Positions 1-5,089 are shown, counted from the stretch's first letter. The stretch is DNA of 5,440 nucleotides from Candidatus Saccharibacteria bacterium UBA7683 (GCA_002482925.1 DLGX01000087.1:1-5440), one strand, 5' to 3'. Notes: generated from the sequence alone by a model not told the origin. Translations and numbers: made by a program.

Positions 1-74
1 GTTACAGCAGTCGCCATTATATGCGCTAAACTATGTCGCATTGCATGAAGTTGGTCGTTATTTTGATCTGCCAT
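1..74 (-). CDS. thrS: Threonyl-tRNA synthetase, N-terminal fragment (cut by window edge)
   Basis: Only the first 24 codons are visible, reading MADQNNDQ then LHAMRHSLAHIMATAV. The RHSxAH segment with HxxxH spacing is the start of the editing (second additional) domain of bacterial ThrRS, which charges tRNA-Thr with threonine in the cytoplasm. In most bacteria about 60 residues of TGS domain precede this motif; here it starts at residue 13, so the protein appears to lack TGS, as is common in short ThrRS forms. The ATG at 74-72 follows AAGGA with a 4-nt gap, a usable ribosome binding site. A T-box leader with an attenuator lies directly upstream, which independently supports an aminoacyl-tRNA synthetase for threonine. 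The identification rests on a short motif plus this context. Confidence 0.8.
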   Translation of the reverse strand, partial: MADQNNDQLHAMRHSLAHIMATAV

Positions 75-95
75 ACATTCCTTTCTGGCTTAATA

Positions 96-143
96 TTATA
101 AAAACACGCTACTAGACGAATTATTTCATCTGTTAGCGTGTTT
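96..143 (-). terminator. Intrinsic terminator (attenuator) in the thrS leader
   Basis: Perfect 10-bp stem AAACACGCTA / TAGCGTGTTT (143-134 with 111-102 on the minus strand), a 22-nt loop, then a U-run (104-100). It sits about 25 nt before the thrS start codon and just after the T-box antiterminator, the expected position for transcription attenuation. Confidence 0.85.
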
Positions 144-177
144 CGGGCCCATATATTTACAGGCTGTTCCACCGAAA
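141..177 (-). promoter_or_regulatory. T-box antiterminator helix with UGGAACA bulge
   Basis: Six base pairs (177-172 with 146-141), a 7-nt bulge (171-165), then three base pairs plus a possible U-G pair (164-161 with 150-147), closed by an AU-rich loop. The bulge has UGGNAC conserved; its last base is A where C is usual. The three bases 141-143 are shared with the 5' strand of the terminator stem, so the two folds exclude each other. Confidence 0.75.
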
Positions 178-270
178 TCTTTCACTCTTACCAGCACTTT
201 ACAGTTGTTCTGGACATGCCTCTGAAGCTCCACAGTTCGTTACACTGCTTCAATGCTTAATATATATTGT

Positions 271-365
271 ATCACCTTGGTGGGCGATGGAGGATAGCGC
301 TTCGCTTTTTCGTTCAGTCATGCTCGAAATATATTTCTGCGCGTGCTTTCACTACACCGAACCTC
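271..365 (-). repeat. Split partial copy of the tRNA-Val 3' end with a 62-nt insert (element A)
   Basis: Positions 271-295 are an exact 25-base direct repeat of 431-455, covering the 3' half of the tRNA-Val T-arm, the acceptor 3' strand, CCA and 7-8 bases beyond. On the minus strand this copy is preceded by 62 nt (357-296) and, before that, by GAGGTTCG (365-358), which equals the 5' half of the tRNA-Val T-arm and T-loop (464-457). So the copy is a T-arm whose loop has been opened by 62 nt; GAGG and CCTC can still pair. The insert carries CAGAA-N6-TTCGAG and AGCGAAGCG, also present in the matching element behind tRNA-Asp. The match to the T-arm 5' half alone is short (8 nt); the 25-base repeat is certain. 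Its function is unknown. Confidence 0.7.
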
Positions 366-403
366 AGTTATGCTGAACGGTTCTCAGGTCTCACAATTTC
401 ACC

Positions 404-430
404 AAAGTAAAAACTGGCCACAAGCCAGTC
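404..430 (-). terminator. Intrinsic terminator of tRNA-Val
   Basis: On the minus strand a 6-bp stem ACTGGC / GCCAGT with loop TTGTG is followed by TTTTACTTT. It begins about 8 nt after the encoded CCA of tRNA-Val and separates that tRNA from the thrS leader. Confidence 0.75.
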
Positions 431-437
431 ATCACCT

Positions 438-514
438 TGGTGGGCGATGGAGGATTCGAACCTCCCACCTCCTCAACGTCAATGAGGCGCTCTAGCCAAA
501 TGAGCTAATCGCCC
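438..514 (-). tRNA. tRNA-Val (anticodon GAC)
   Basis: Complete cloverleaf on the minus strand. The acceptor GGGCGAT pairs perfectly with ATCGCCC; the D-arm has GCTC/GAGC; the anticodon stem CCTCA/TGAGG encloses loop TTGACGT, giving anticodon GAC, which reads valine codons GUC and GUU. The T-arm is GGAGG-TTCGAAT-CCTCC, the discriminator is A, and CCA is encoded (440-438). No convincing promoter is visible: TAAGAT at 538-533 could be a -10 but has no good -35. A terminator follows, and a partial copy of its 3' end lies 160 bases further downstream. Confidence 0.97.
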
Positions 515-588
515 TCGTCGGAATCAACTACGATCTTACGTTTCTAACTAAAGTTAAAAAGCTGATAATCTTCGTGGCTTCCTCCTCT

Positions 589-628
589 TCAATTTAAAAA
601 AGTCGCGAAGCTTGGTTCTTTAAATTGA
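589..628. repeat. Inverted repeat between tgt and tRNA-Val
   Basis: TCAATTTAAA (589-598) and TTTAAATTGA (619-628) are a perfect 10-bp inverted repeat around a 20-nt loop with the sub-palindrome TCGCGA. It lies 50-90 bases downstream of the tgt stop codon. On the minus strand a run of six T precedes the second arm, so this is not a standard terminator, though it may form the 3' end of the tgt transcript. Confidence 0.5.
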
Positions 629-646
629 GCTGAGACAATAGTACTA

Positions 647-658
647 AAAACAGGGGTA
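647..658. repeat. 12-bp inverted repeat arm flanking tgt
   Basis: AAAACAGGGGTA here is the exact reverse complement of 1771-1782, which lies in the spacer of the tgt promoter. The two arms bracket the gene about 1.1 kb apart. The surrounding bases are also alike (GTACT before it here, GTGTAT before it in the promoter, then GTA-A/G-AG), so this may be a degenerate copy of the promoter segment. Confidence 0.45.
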
Positions 659-680
659 AAGTGCAATTACTACTACTGAC

Positions 681-1754
681 CTACTTGCAGTACTCTTCGC
701 AGATTCGCTGTAGGTAACGAATATTATGGATTGAAGCTAATGTTCCAGCTAATGGTTCGCCTACTTTGAATTGATGACGCAAGAAACCACGCGAAAAACC
801 GTTGGTGCAGGTGTAGCAATCACATATATCATCTATGACGTCTGAGCTTAATTTATGTATCTCAGATTTGAGATTAAGTCGTTCATCACCAGATGACCAA
901 ACAGATCCGTGACGAGCATTACGGGTAGGAATAACGCAATCGAGCATATCAAAACCACATTCTATAGCTTTTCTGAGATCGCGAGGATCTCCAACGCCTA
1001 GTAAAAAGCGTGGTCGGTTAGAATTATCGAAAAGCGGTGCGAGAAATTCGAACATTTCATGCATTTCTTCTCTAGTTTCCCCTACTGAAAGTCCACCAAT
1101 TGCTATTCCGCCAACAGGAAGACTTTGAACTATTTCTAGACTTTTCTTGCGGAGCTCTTTGTCGAGACCGCCCTGAACTACGCCAAATAGCAGCGGTTTG
1201 TCTTCGTCAGCCATATCTTTAGTAAGTCGGTCGTACTCGGCTATACTTCGTTCTAGCCACCTGTGGGTCCGCTCGAAGGCTTCTTGGGTTCTTCCACGAG
1301 CTGCTTGGTCTAGAGAAACCACGTCGTCAAAGGCTACGATCATATCTGCACCAAGTTTCATTTGGATCTGAATAGAGATCTCTGGCGAAAGAAATATGAT
1401 ATCGCCTGTTCTAGGATCTTTAAATGTTACGCCATCTTCAGAGATCTTATTAATATGCGCTAAAGAAAATACTTGAAATCCGCCTGAATCAGTTAACATT
1501 GGTAGATCTTGGCCTGTGAACGCATGCAATCCGCCCAGCTTGGCAACTACATCTTCACCGGGTTGCATATGTAAGTGGTACGTATTAGCAAGCACCACCT
1601 GCACGCCAGTACTCTTTACCATTTCAGGAGTAAGCGACTTAACTGCCCCTCTAGTGCCGTCAGGCATAAACGTAGGAGTAACAATTGTTTTACCACGAAC
1701 AATTAGCTCTCCTGTTCGCGAATACTCACCAATTCTCTTTTTTTCTGTAAACAT
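681..1754 (-). CDS. tgt: tRNA-guanine transglycosylase (queuosine synthesis)
   Basis: Bacterial Tgt swaps guanine-34 of GUN tRNAs (Asp, Asn, His, Tyr) for preQ1 in the queuosine pathway, in the cytoplasm. The 357 residues form the full TIM-barrel enzyme. TDSGGFQVFS lies at 88-97 with the catalytic Asp89. FDD at 142-144 stands in the substrate pocket where many homologues have FDE. GVVQGG is at 191-196 and GGLSVGE at 220-226. DCVIPTRNARHG at 272-283 carries the nucleophile Asp272. The zinc site is C311, C313, C316 and H343 (CDCYTC then SIHN). The length is slightly under the usual 370-380. The start at 1754 is favoured because TATACT ends 7 nt upstream and no ribosome binding site is present, so the mRNA should be leaderless. 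No queuosine biosynthesis gene adjoins it; preQ1 may be salvaged. Confidence 0.97.
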   Translation of the reverse strand: MFTEKKRIGEYSRTGELIVRGKTIVTPTFMPDGTRGAVKSLTPEMVKSTGVQVVLANTYHLHMQPGEDVVAKLGGLHAFTGQDLPMLTDSGGFQVFSLAHINKISEDGVTFKDPRTGDIIFLSPEISIQIQMKLGADMIVAFDDVVSLDQAARGRTQEAFERTHRWLERSIAEYDRLTKDMADEDKPLLFGVVQGGLDKELRKKSLEIVQSLPVGGIAIGGLSVGETREEMHEMFEFLAPLFDNSNRPRFLLGVGDPRDLRKAIECGFDMLDCVIPTRNARHGSVWSSGDERLNLKSEIHKLSSDVIDDICDCYTCTNGFSRGFLRHQFKVGEPLAGTLASIHNIRYLQRICEEYCK

Positions 1755-1761
1755 TGCTACT

Positions 1762-1790
1762 AGTATACTCTACCCCTGTTTTATACACAA
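1762..1790 (-). promoter_or_regulatory. tgt promoter, leaderless arrangement
   Basis: On the minus strand: TTGTGT (1790-1785), a 17-nt spacer, TATACT (1767-1762). The ATG begins 8 nt after the -10, where transcription would start, and no Shine-Dalgarno sequence fits between. The spacer contains one arm of a 12-bp inverted repeat whose partner lies beyond the 3' end of tgt. Confidence 0.75.
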
Positions 1791-1897
1791 GAATTCATTA
1801 CTTTTCCACAGAATATTTGCATGTGAAATGCGTCATGTGATATGATTTTCAATTGTCGGGCAAGAATTAACATAACATAGGTCGAGACTTGTCCATA

Positions 1898-1926
1898 TTG
1901 ACAAAACAATTGGCTTATGCTAATAT
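1898..1926 (+). promoter_or_regulatory. Near-consensus sigma-70-type promoter of the 40-residue gene
   Basis: TTGACA (1898-1903, perfect), a 17-nt spacer, TAATAT (1921-1926, 5 of 6). The first base of the downstream ATG is the ninth base after the -10, so transcription would start at or within two bases of the start codon. This is the strongest promoter in the window and is divergent from that of tgt. Confidence 0.85.
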
Positions 1927-1934
1927 TGGAGTAC

Positions 1935-2057
1935 ATGAGTAACAAACCCATGAAACACCAGAAGTCAGAGCTCGAAAAGTTTAAACTATTCTTTGAAGAG
2001 ACTCCAGCTGCACACCCAATTCGTGCACGACTTCGCCGCAACAAAGCCGAAGACTAA
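1935..2057 (+). CDS. Small basic protein of 40 residues, function unknown
   Basis: I do not recognise this protein. It starts MSNKPMKHQK, has a predicted amphipathic helix around 11-22 (SELEKFKLFFEE), then TPAAHP and a basic tail PIRARLRRNKAED. It has no cysteine, no signal peptide and no membrane segment; Lys and Arg are abundant, which would suit binding to nucleic acid or the ribosome, but that is only a guess. Reality as a gene is supported by what surrounds it: a near-consensus promoter ends 8 nt before the ATG and a strong intrinsic terminator follows 33 nt after the TAA, so a short single-gene transcript is defined. GGAG lies only 3 nt before the ATG, too close for normal use, so translation is probably leaderless. 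A longer minus-strand frame across it is rejected because both flanking promoters fire out of that region. Confidence 0.72.
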   Translation: MSNKPMKHQKSELEKFKLFFEETPAAHPIRARLRRNKAED

Positions 2058-2089
2058 TCTTCCGCCTACGCGAGAACTAGAACATGAGG

Positions 2090-2120
2090 AAGAGCTGCGT
2101 TTATTCGTAGCTCTTTTAGT
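2090..2120 (+). terminator. Intrinsic terminator after the 40-residue gene
   Basis: AGAGCTGCG (2091-2099) pairs with CGTAGCTCT (2106-2114): nine pairs with one G-U, loop TTTATT, followed by TTTAGTTTG. An extra A-T pair (2090 with 2115) can extend the stem. It closes a transcript of about 180 nt. Confidence 0.85.
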
Positions 2121-2170
2121 TTGTAATCGCCCAACTTAAACAAATCAACGCTCGTTAATTTACTAAAGCA

Positions 2171-2197
2171 GATCCTTCGACGTTGCTCAGGATGACA
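2171..2197. repeat. Short REP-like intergenic palindrome
   Basis: ATCCT (2172-2176) and AGGAT (2189-2193) bracket TCGACGTTGCTC. Read on the minus strand the unit resembles the TCATCCTGAGC...GAAGGATC type of short palindrome seen between genes in many bacterial contigs. It sits in the gene-free stretch 2123-2278 between the small gene and nrdR, where I see nothing else. Confidence 0.5.
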
Positions 2198-2278
2198 CAA
2201 AGACTGGTTTTACTTCTTAATGCAGGACTTATCCCAAGATTTAACGCTATTTATCCACTAGCATTTTGCCCAGATGTA

Positions 2279-2294
2279 TGACAACATATAGTCA
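2279..2294 (+). promoter_or_regulatory. Candidate NrdR box directly before nrdR
   Basis: The segment TGACAACATATAGTCA has complementary ends (TGAC/GTCA), and on the minus strand it contains CTATATGTTG, which fits the core CWATATNTWG of the published NrdR-box consensus. It ends one base before the preferred ATG. NrdR boxes normally come in pairs at a fixed spacing; I found no second one here. Autoregulation is an inference. Confidence 0.45.
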
Positions 2295-2295
2295 T

Positions 2296-2745
2296 ATGAT
2301 ATGTCCTTTTTGTTCTAATAAAACACACATCTATAATTCACGAAGCACCCATCAGAACACTCAGACATGGCGAAGGCATCGATGCAAGTCGTGTAATAGC
2401 ACCTTTACTACTAAAGAAAAAGTCGACTGGACAGCACGAGTTTCCGTGATTACATCTGATGAAACATCTCATTATAGTCGTGAAAGACTACTGCTTAGCA
2501 TTAGTAGAGCAAGCAAAAATTTACAACTAGCACCAGCTTCGCTTTCGGAATTAACAGATTCCGTTGAACTAGCTTTGCAGAAGAACCACTTCTTTGAGAG
2601 TGAAACCCAAGAAGCAACCGTAATTGTGCAGGCGGCAACCACTACTTTGCAACGTTTCGACCCAAATCTAGCTCTACAGTACGTTAATCAGATATACAAC
2701 AATAAACCCCCGCTTGAGCTTGTAAAGAGCTTGGTAAGCGCTTAG
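2296..2745 (+). CDS. nrdR: NrdR-type transcriptional repressor, divergent
   Basis: NrdR is a DNA-binding repressor of ribonucleotide reductase genes that senses ATP and dATP. The N-terminus begins MICPFCSN, as in NrdR, and forms a zinc ribbon with C3, C6, C30 and C33, including the RRHRCKSC and STFTTKEKV segments typical of the family. Residues about 48-135 correspond to the ATP-cone, ending in DPNLALQYVNQIYNN, which parallels the usual DEVAYVRFASVY. The KRDG-like nucleotide-binding stretch after the ribbon is replaced by VITSDETS, so nucleotide sensing may differ. Starting at 2296 gives 149 residues, close to the family norm of about 150; in-frame starts at 2278 (ATG) and 2266 (TTG) would only add unrelated residues. 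No Shine-Dalgarno is visible. No nrd reductase gene is in the window. The gene converges on the glycosyltransferase with 7 bases between stop codons. Confidence 0.85.
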   Translation: MICPFCSNKTHIYNSRSTHQNTQTWRRHRCKSCNSTFTTKEKVDWTARVSVITSDETSHYSRERLLLSISRASKNLQLAPASLSELTDSVELALQKNHFFESETQEATVIVQAATTTLQRFDPNLALQYVNQIYNNKPPLELVKSLVSA

Positions 2746-2752
2746 AGGCAGT

Positions 2753-4429
2753 CTAGGAAGGTGTTTTGGTTGCAGTATCAGCCGCAGGCTTGATTGCTTT
2801 ATGAGTAAGATCGAATTTATCTAAATACCTCCCTGTTAGAAGTCGAGTTTGAGAATATAAACCCGCAAATGAGCCATATAAAATGCTAGTTATAGGTAAA
2901 AGCACCCATTGTGCCAGCATGAGCACACTGCGATGACGTTTATATCGTGCTGGTCGGGGTGGTAGTAGCTTCATAGAAAGGAATATTGAAAGAAACAGGC
3001 CTGCAAGCGCTACCGTTTGTGCGTAGCTGGCAATAATCGGTAACTGATGAGCCACTATACTTTTGTTAGCTTGAGGACCAATTAGTAGCGGAATTCGGGC
3101 TGCCACTAGTAATAAAAGCGAAGCAGTTGCCCAGCTTACATGGGTATCAAGCAGTCTAAAGAACTTTGGAATAAAGTTTTTTAGCGGTACTATTCTGTTC
3201 TTCCGAGTACGAAAACCTAGATTACCAATATAGGCAATGTCGGAAGCACCATATGCCCAGCGACGTACCTGTACAAACTGGGCTTTAAGCGTTTGTCGAT
3301 AGGTATCGGAAAGTACAGCATCTTGATAGGTGGGCGCATAAATCGAAACCACCTGATGATTGCCTTTGAATGCAAAATAACTGCGCCAGAACTGATGACC
3401 GTCTTCCACAATTGTACGGGTACTCCAAAAATCTGTTTCAATCAGCGCATCTAAGCTCTGAGCGTGACTAGAAAAGTTCCTCAGCAAATGCGGACGAACA
3501 GATTGTGTAATAGTAAAGAACGAATTTCCAACTGCTAGTACGCGCATGGCTGCAGGAACATCCCAGATGTTATTGGTGTACACAGCTAAAGGCTGGTACG
3601 AATGATGCTTGCGGTCGTTAGTTAAAATATAGGAATAGCTAAGATGTGAAAAATAATCTCTGTGAGGCTTGTTATCAGCATCGAGTGTGGTTACCAGCAC
3701 TGTTTTAGGATCAATTTTGTGTTTAGTAAAATATGGCAACATCTCACGTGCGGCCCACGTGACGTTACCGCCCTTACCCACCACCTCGTTCGGCAAATCG
3801 GTATGCATAATGGTGGTAGCATAGCTAAACTGAGAGCCAAATTCTTTTACTATCCGCTTTGCAGTAGCAGCTGGCACATCACCGCCACGCTGTTCATGTG
3901 CAATAACTAGCATGAGCTGTTTGCTGTCGTAATCTGAATCGAGAATAGACTGTATAGTTGGCGCTACTACCTCGTACGATTCGTGCCACATTGGCACTAT
4001 TACTAGATGCGTAAGATCCAGTGGTTTTAAATCGTGCAAATCTCCATCAGCAGCGTAAGCTCGTAAGTTTTCAAGATGAACACGTTCGCGGTGGTTGAGT
4101 TCTTTTCTTCTGTGCGTCAGCTTGTCGATAGCATTTTCAGGATTTGCCATATCACCAAGCCACTTTTGCCATGGACTTTTTGCAGATTCTTGCATTCGTT
4201 TGTAACCTTGCAATGTCCTAAAAGCGATCCCAACTGAACGGTAAAACCAACTCATCATGAAGAACAATATAAAGACCGCGGCAAGTCGCGCAGTTTTATC
4301 TATAAAACTTAAAATTACAGGAAGCGCAAGAATAGACCAGCTTAAAATTCCAGGCAGCATTTCAAACGCACGATACTTCAATGTTCGCTTGCCAACGGGG
4401 ATTTCAAGTTCTTGTGGGAATACGGCCAT
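2753..4429 (-). CDS. Membrane-bound family 2 glycosyltransferase
   Basis: 558 residues. Two hydrophobic segments (about 25-43 and 47-64) precede a cytoplasmic GT-A domain, and three more follow (about 433-450, 464-488, 504-525). Catalytic motifs of processive, cellulose-synthase-like GT2 enzymes are present in order: DAD at 250-252 (DxD, metal and nucleotide sugar), VED at 341-343 (catalytic base) and QVRRW at 387-391 (QxxRW, acceptor site). The nucleotide-binding start reads VIVPMWHES (143-151), where typical members have PxYNE, and the usual early DDGS motif is replaced by AHEQRGG (177-183). It probably builds or extends a surface polysaccharide or glycolipid at the inner membrane face; sugar and acceptor cannot be read from the sequence. 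ATG at 4429 lies three bases after the stop of the upstream membrane gene, with AGGG inside that gene's end, so the two are translationally coupled. Confidence 0.88.
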   Translation of the reverse strand: MAVFPQELEIPVGKRTLKYRAFEMLPGILSWSILALPVILSFIDKTARLAAVFILFFMMSWFYRSVGIAFRTLQGYKRMQESAKSPWQKWLGDMANPENAIDKLTHRRKELNHRERVHLENLRAYAADGDLHDLKPLDLTHLVIVPMWHESYEVVAPTIQSILDSDYDSKQLMLVIAHEQRGGDVPAATAKRIVKEFGSQFSYATTIMHTDLPNEVVGKGGNVTWAAREMLPYFTKHKIDPKTVLVTTLDADNKPHRDYFSHLSYSYILTNDRKHHSYQPLAVYTNNIWDVPAAMRVLAVGNSFFTITQSVRPHLLRNFSSHAQSLDALIETDFWSTRTIVEDGHQFWRSYFAFKGNHQVVSIYAPTYQDAVLSDTYRQTLKAQFVQVRRWAYGASDIAYIGNLGFRTRKNRIVPLKNFIPKFFRLLDTHVSWATASLLLLVAARIPLLIGPQANKSIVAHQLPIIASYAQTVALAGLFLSIFLSMKLLPPRPARYKRHRSVLMLAQWVLLPITSILYGSFAGLYSQTRLLTGRYLDKFDLTHKAIKPAADTATKTPS

Positions 4430-4432
4430 GTA

Positions 4433-4801
4433 CTATACCCTACTGACTAATCCGAGTAGTGCTCCAGAAACTACAAAGCTCACAACCGCAAGTATTACCT
4501 GAACGGTTAGTACACCTGCGGCAAATACTTTGTTGCTTTTATGAAGTCTGTACGCAAGAAATATGAGTAATCCGGTACCTAGAAGAGAAAAAAGAGCCAA
4601 GCTATACAGTGAGTACCAACTTGAAGTTTGCAAGACGCTACCATCACTTACTACATATTGGGTAGGAACTTTAAAATCGTGGCTCTTTAAACGAACTAGT
4701 GTTTGTAAGACGTTTGCAAATGCTAGAATACTGGCACTAACCGCCAAAATCATGACAGGTTTATCTTTTGTAAATGGTACTGGGTCTATATTTTCGCTCA
4801 T
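4433..4801 (-). CDS. Small three-helix membrane protein, function unknown
   Basis: I do not recognise the family. The 122 residues hold three hydrophobic segments (about 16-36, 63-84 and 92-117), with a polar loop at 37-62 (VRLKSHDFKVPTQY and on) and a short charged turn LHKSNK at 86-91. There is no cleavable signal peptide and no cysteine. The stop codon at 4435-4433 is separated from the glycosyltransferase start by three bases, so the pair forms an operon and this protein may be a membrane partner of that enzyme. The ATG at 4801 follows AGGATAATAA, a good ribosome binding site. A TATAAT further upstream (4817-4812) lies so close that the transcript start would fall between it and the ATG. 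Confidence 0.75.
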   Translation of the reverse strand: MSENIDPVPFTKDKPVMILAVSASILAFANVLQTLVRLKSHDFKVPTQYVVSDGSVLQTSSWYSLYSLALFSLLGTGLLIFLAYRLHKSNKVFAAGVLTVQVILAVVSFVVSGALLGLVSRV

Positions 4802-4811
4802 TTATTATCCT

Positions 4812-4817
4812 ATTATA
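4812..4817 (-). promoter_or_regulatory. Possible -10 element of the membrane protein / glycosyltransferase operon
   Basis: A perfect TATAAT on the minus strand, 10 nt before the ATG. No acceptable -35 lies 16-18 nt upstream. No clear terminator separates this from the tRNA-Gly gene, so reading through from the tRNA promoter is the other option. Confidence 0.4.
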
Positions 4818-4863
4818 CTCTATTTGGTCTATGCTGGCGGTCGAATATCAAACTTTGATTTTC

Positions 4864-4937
4864 TGGTGCGAGATACGAGAATCGAACTCGTGCCCCTTGC
4901 TTGGGAAGCAAATGTACTACCATTATACTAATCTCGC
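4864..4937 (-). tRNA. tRNA-Gly (anticodon CCC)
   Basis: Complete cloverleaf on the minus strand. The acceptor GCGAGAT pairs perfectly with ATCTCGC. Anticodon stem TTTGC/GCAAG (one G-U) holds loop TTCCCAA, anticodon CCC, reading GGG. The T-arm is CGAGT-TCGATTC, followed by discriminator A and encoded CCA (4866-4864). Its first base directly follows the CCA of tRNA-Thr, so both come from one precursor. Behind it, ATCAAAGTTTGAT can form a weak hairpin but has no U-run on this strand. Confidence 0.96.
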
Positions 4938-5013
4938 TGGAGCCGATGAGCGGATTTGAACCGCTGGCCTACGCTTTACGAAAGCGCCGCTCTACCAACT
5001 GAGCTACATCGGC
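4938..5013 (-). tRNA. tRNA-Thr (anticodon CGU)
   Basis: Complete cloverleaf on the minus strand. Acceptor GCCGATG/CATCGGC, D-arm GCTC/GAGC, anticodon stem GCGCT/AGCGT with loop TTCGTAA, anticodon CGT, reading ACG. The T-arm is AGCGG-TTCAAAT-CCGCT, the discriminator is T73, and CCA is encoded (4940-4938). T73 and this anticodon both agree with what the thrS T-box leader of this window would select. First gene of the tRNA-Thr/tRNA-Gly unit. Confidence 0.97.
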
Positions 5014-5029
5014 GTAAATAACAGATCCT

Positions 5030-5058
5030 ATTCTATCAGAGGATTTTAATTTTCTAAA
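5030..5058 (-). promoter_or_regulatory. Promoter of the tRNA-Thr/tRNA-Gly unit
   Basis: On the minus strand: TTTAGA (5058-5053, 4 of 6), 17-nt spacer, TAGAAT (5035-5030, 5 of 6). It would start transcription about 10 nt before the tRNA-Thr 5' end. Confidence 0.6.
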
Positions 5059-5089
5059 CTGTTAAAATCGTTGCGTTCCAGATGAAAAC

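Larger units (their letters stand above)
96..262 (-). promoter_or_regulatory. T-box riboswitch leader of thrS (tRNA-Thr sensing)
   Basis: Read on the minus strand. The 3' half has textbook T-box antiterminator geometry: UUUCGG (177-172) pairs with CCGAAA (146-141), a 7-nt one-sided bulge UGGAACA (171-165) follows, and GCC (164-162) pairs with GGC (149-147). The bulge matches the conserved core UGGNAC that binds the free NCCA end of uncharged tRNA; UGGA predicts discriminator U73. An intrinsic terminator overlaps the antiterminator by three bases. Upstream hairpins are CCAG/CUGG (around 216-194) and UGAAGC/GCUUCA (252-247 with 228-223). The latter's loop shows ACG followed by A (240-237), which would fit anticodon CGU and U33. 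The specifier assignment is inference: the stem is far shorter than a classical Stem I. The 5' end and promoter are not defined. Confidence 0.72.

Noticed and set aside
290..400. Long classical T-box Stem I starting just after the tRNA-Val terminator
   Set aside because: GGUGUA and GAACGAAAAAGC in this region look like Stem I motifs, but the same region aligns with element B behind tRNA-Asp, where no T-box is seen, so the element explains it better.
1516..1845. Plus-strand frame of 109 codons opposite the start of tgt
   Set aside because: It is antisense to conserved catalytic regions of tgt, and its sequence has no recognisable domain.
1781..2044. Minus-strand open frame of 87 codons opposite the 40-residue gene
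   Set aside because: It covers two divergent promoters and the opposite strand of a better supported small gene, has no family-like composition and no start signal of its own.
3217..4502. Several frames of 74-82 codons across the glycosyltransferase gene
   Set aside because: They lie in other frames of a full-length conserved enzyme and have no promoter, ribosome binding site or domain.
4563..4959. Plus-strand frames of 61 and 122 codons over the membrane gene and tRNA-Gly
   Set aside because: They run through a tRNA gene and are antisense to a plausible operon gene.
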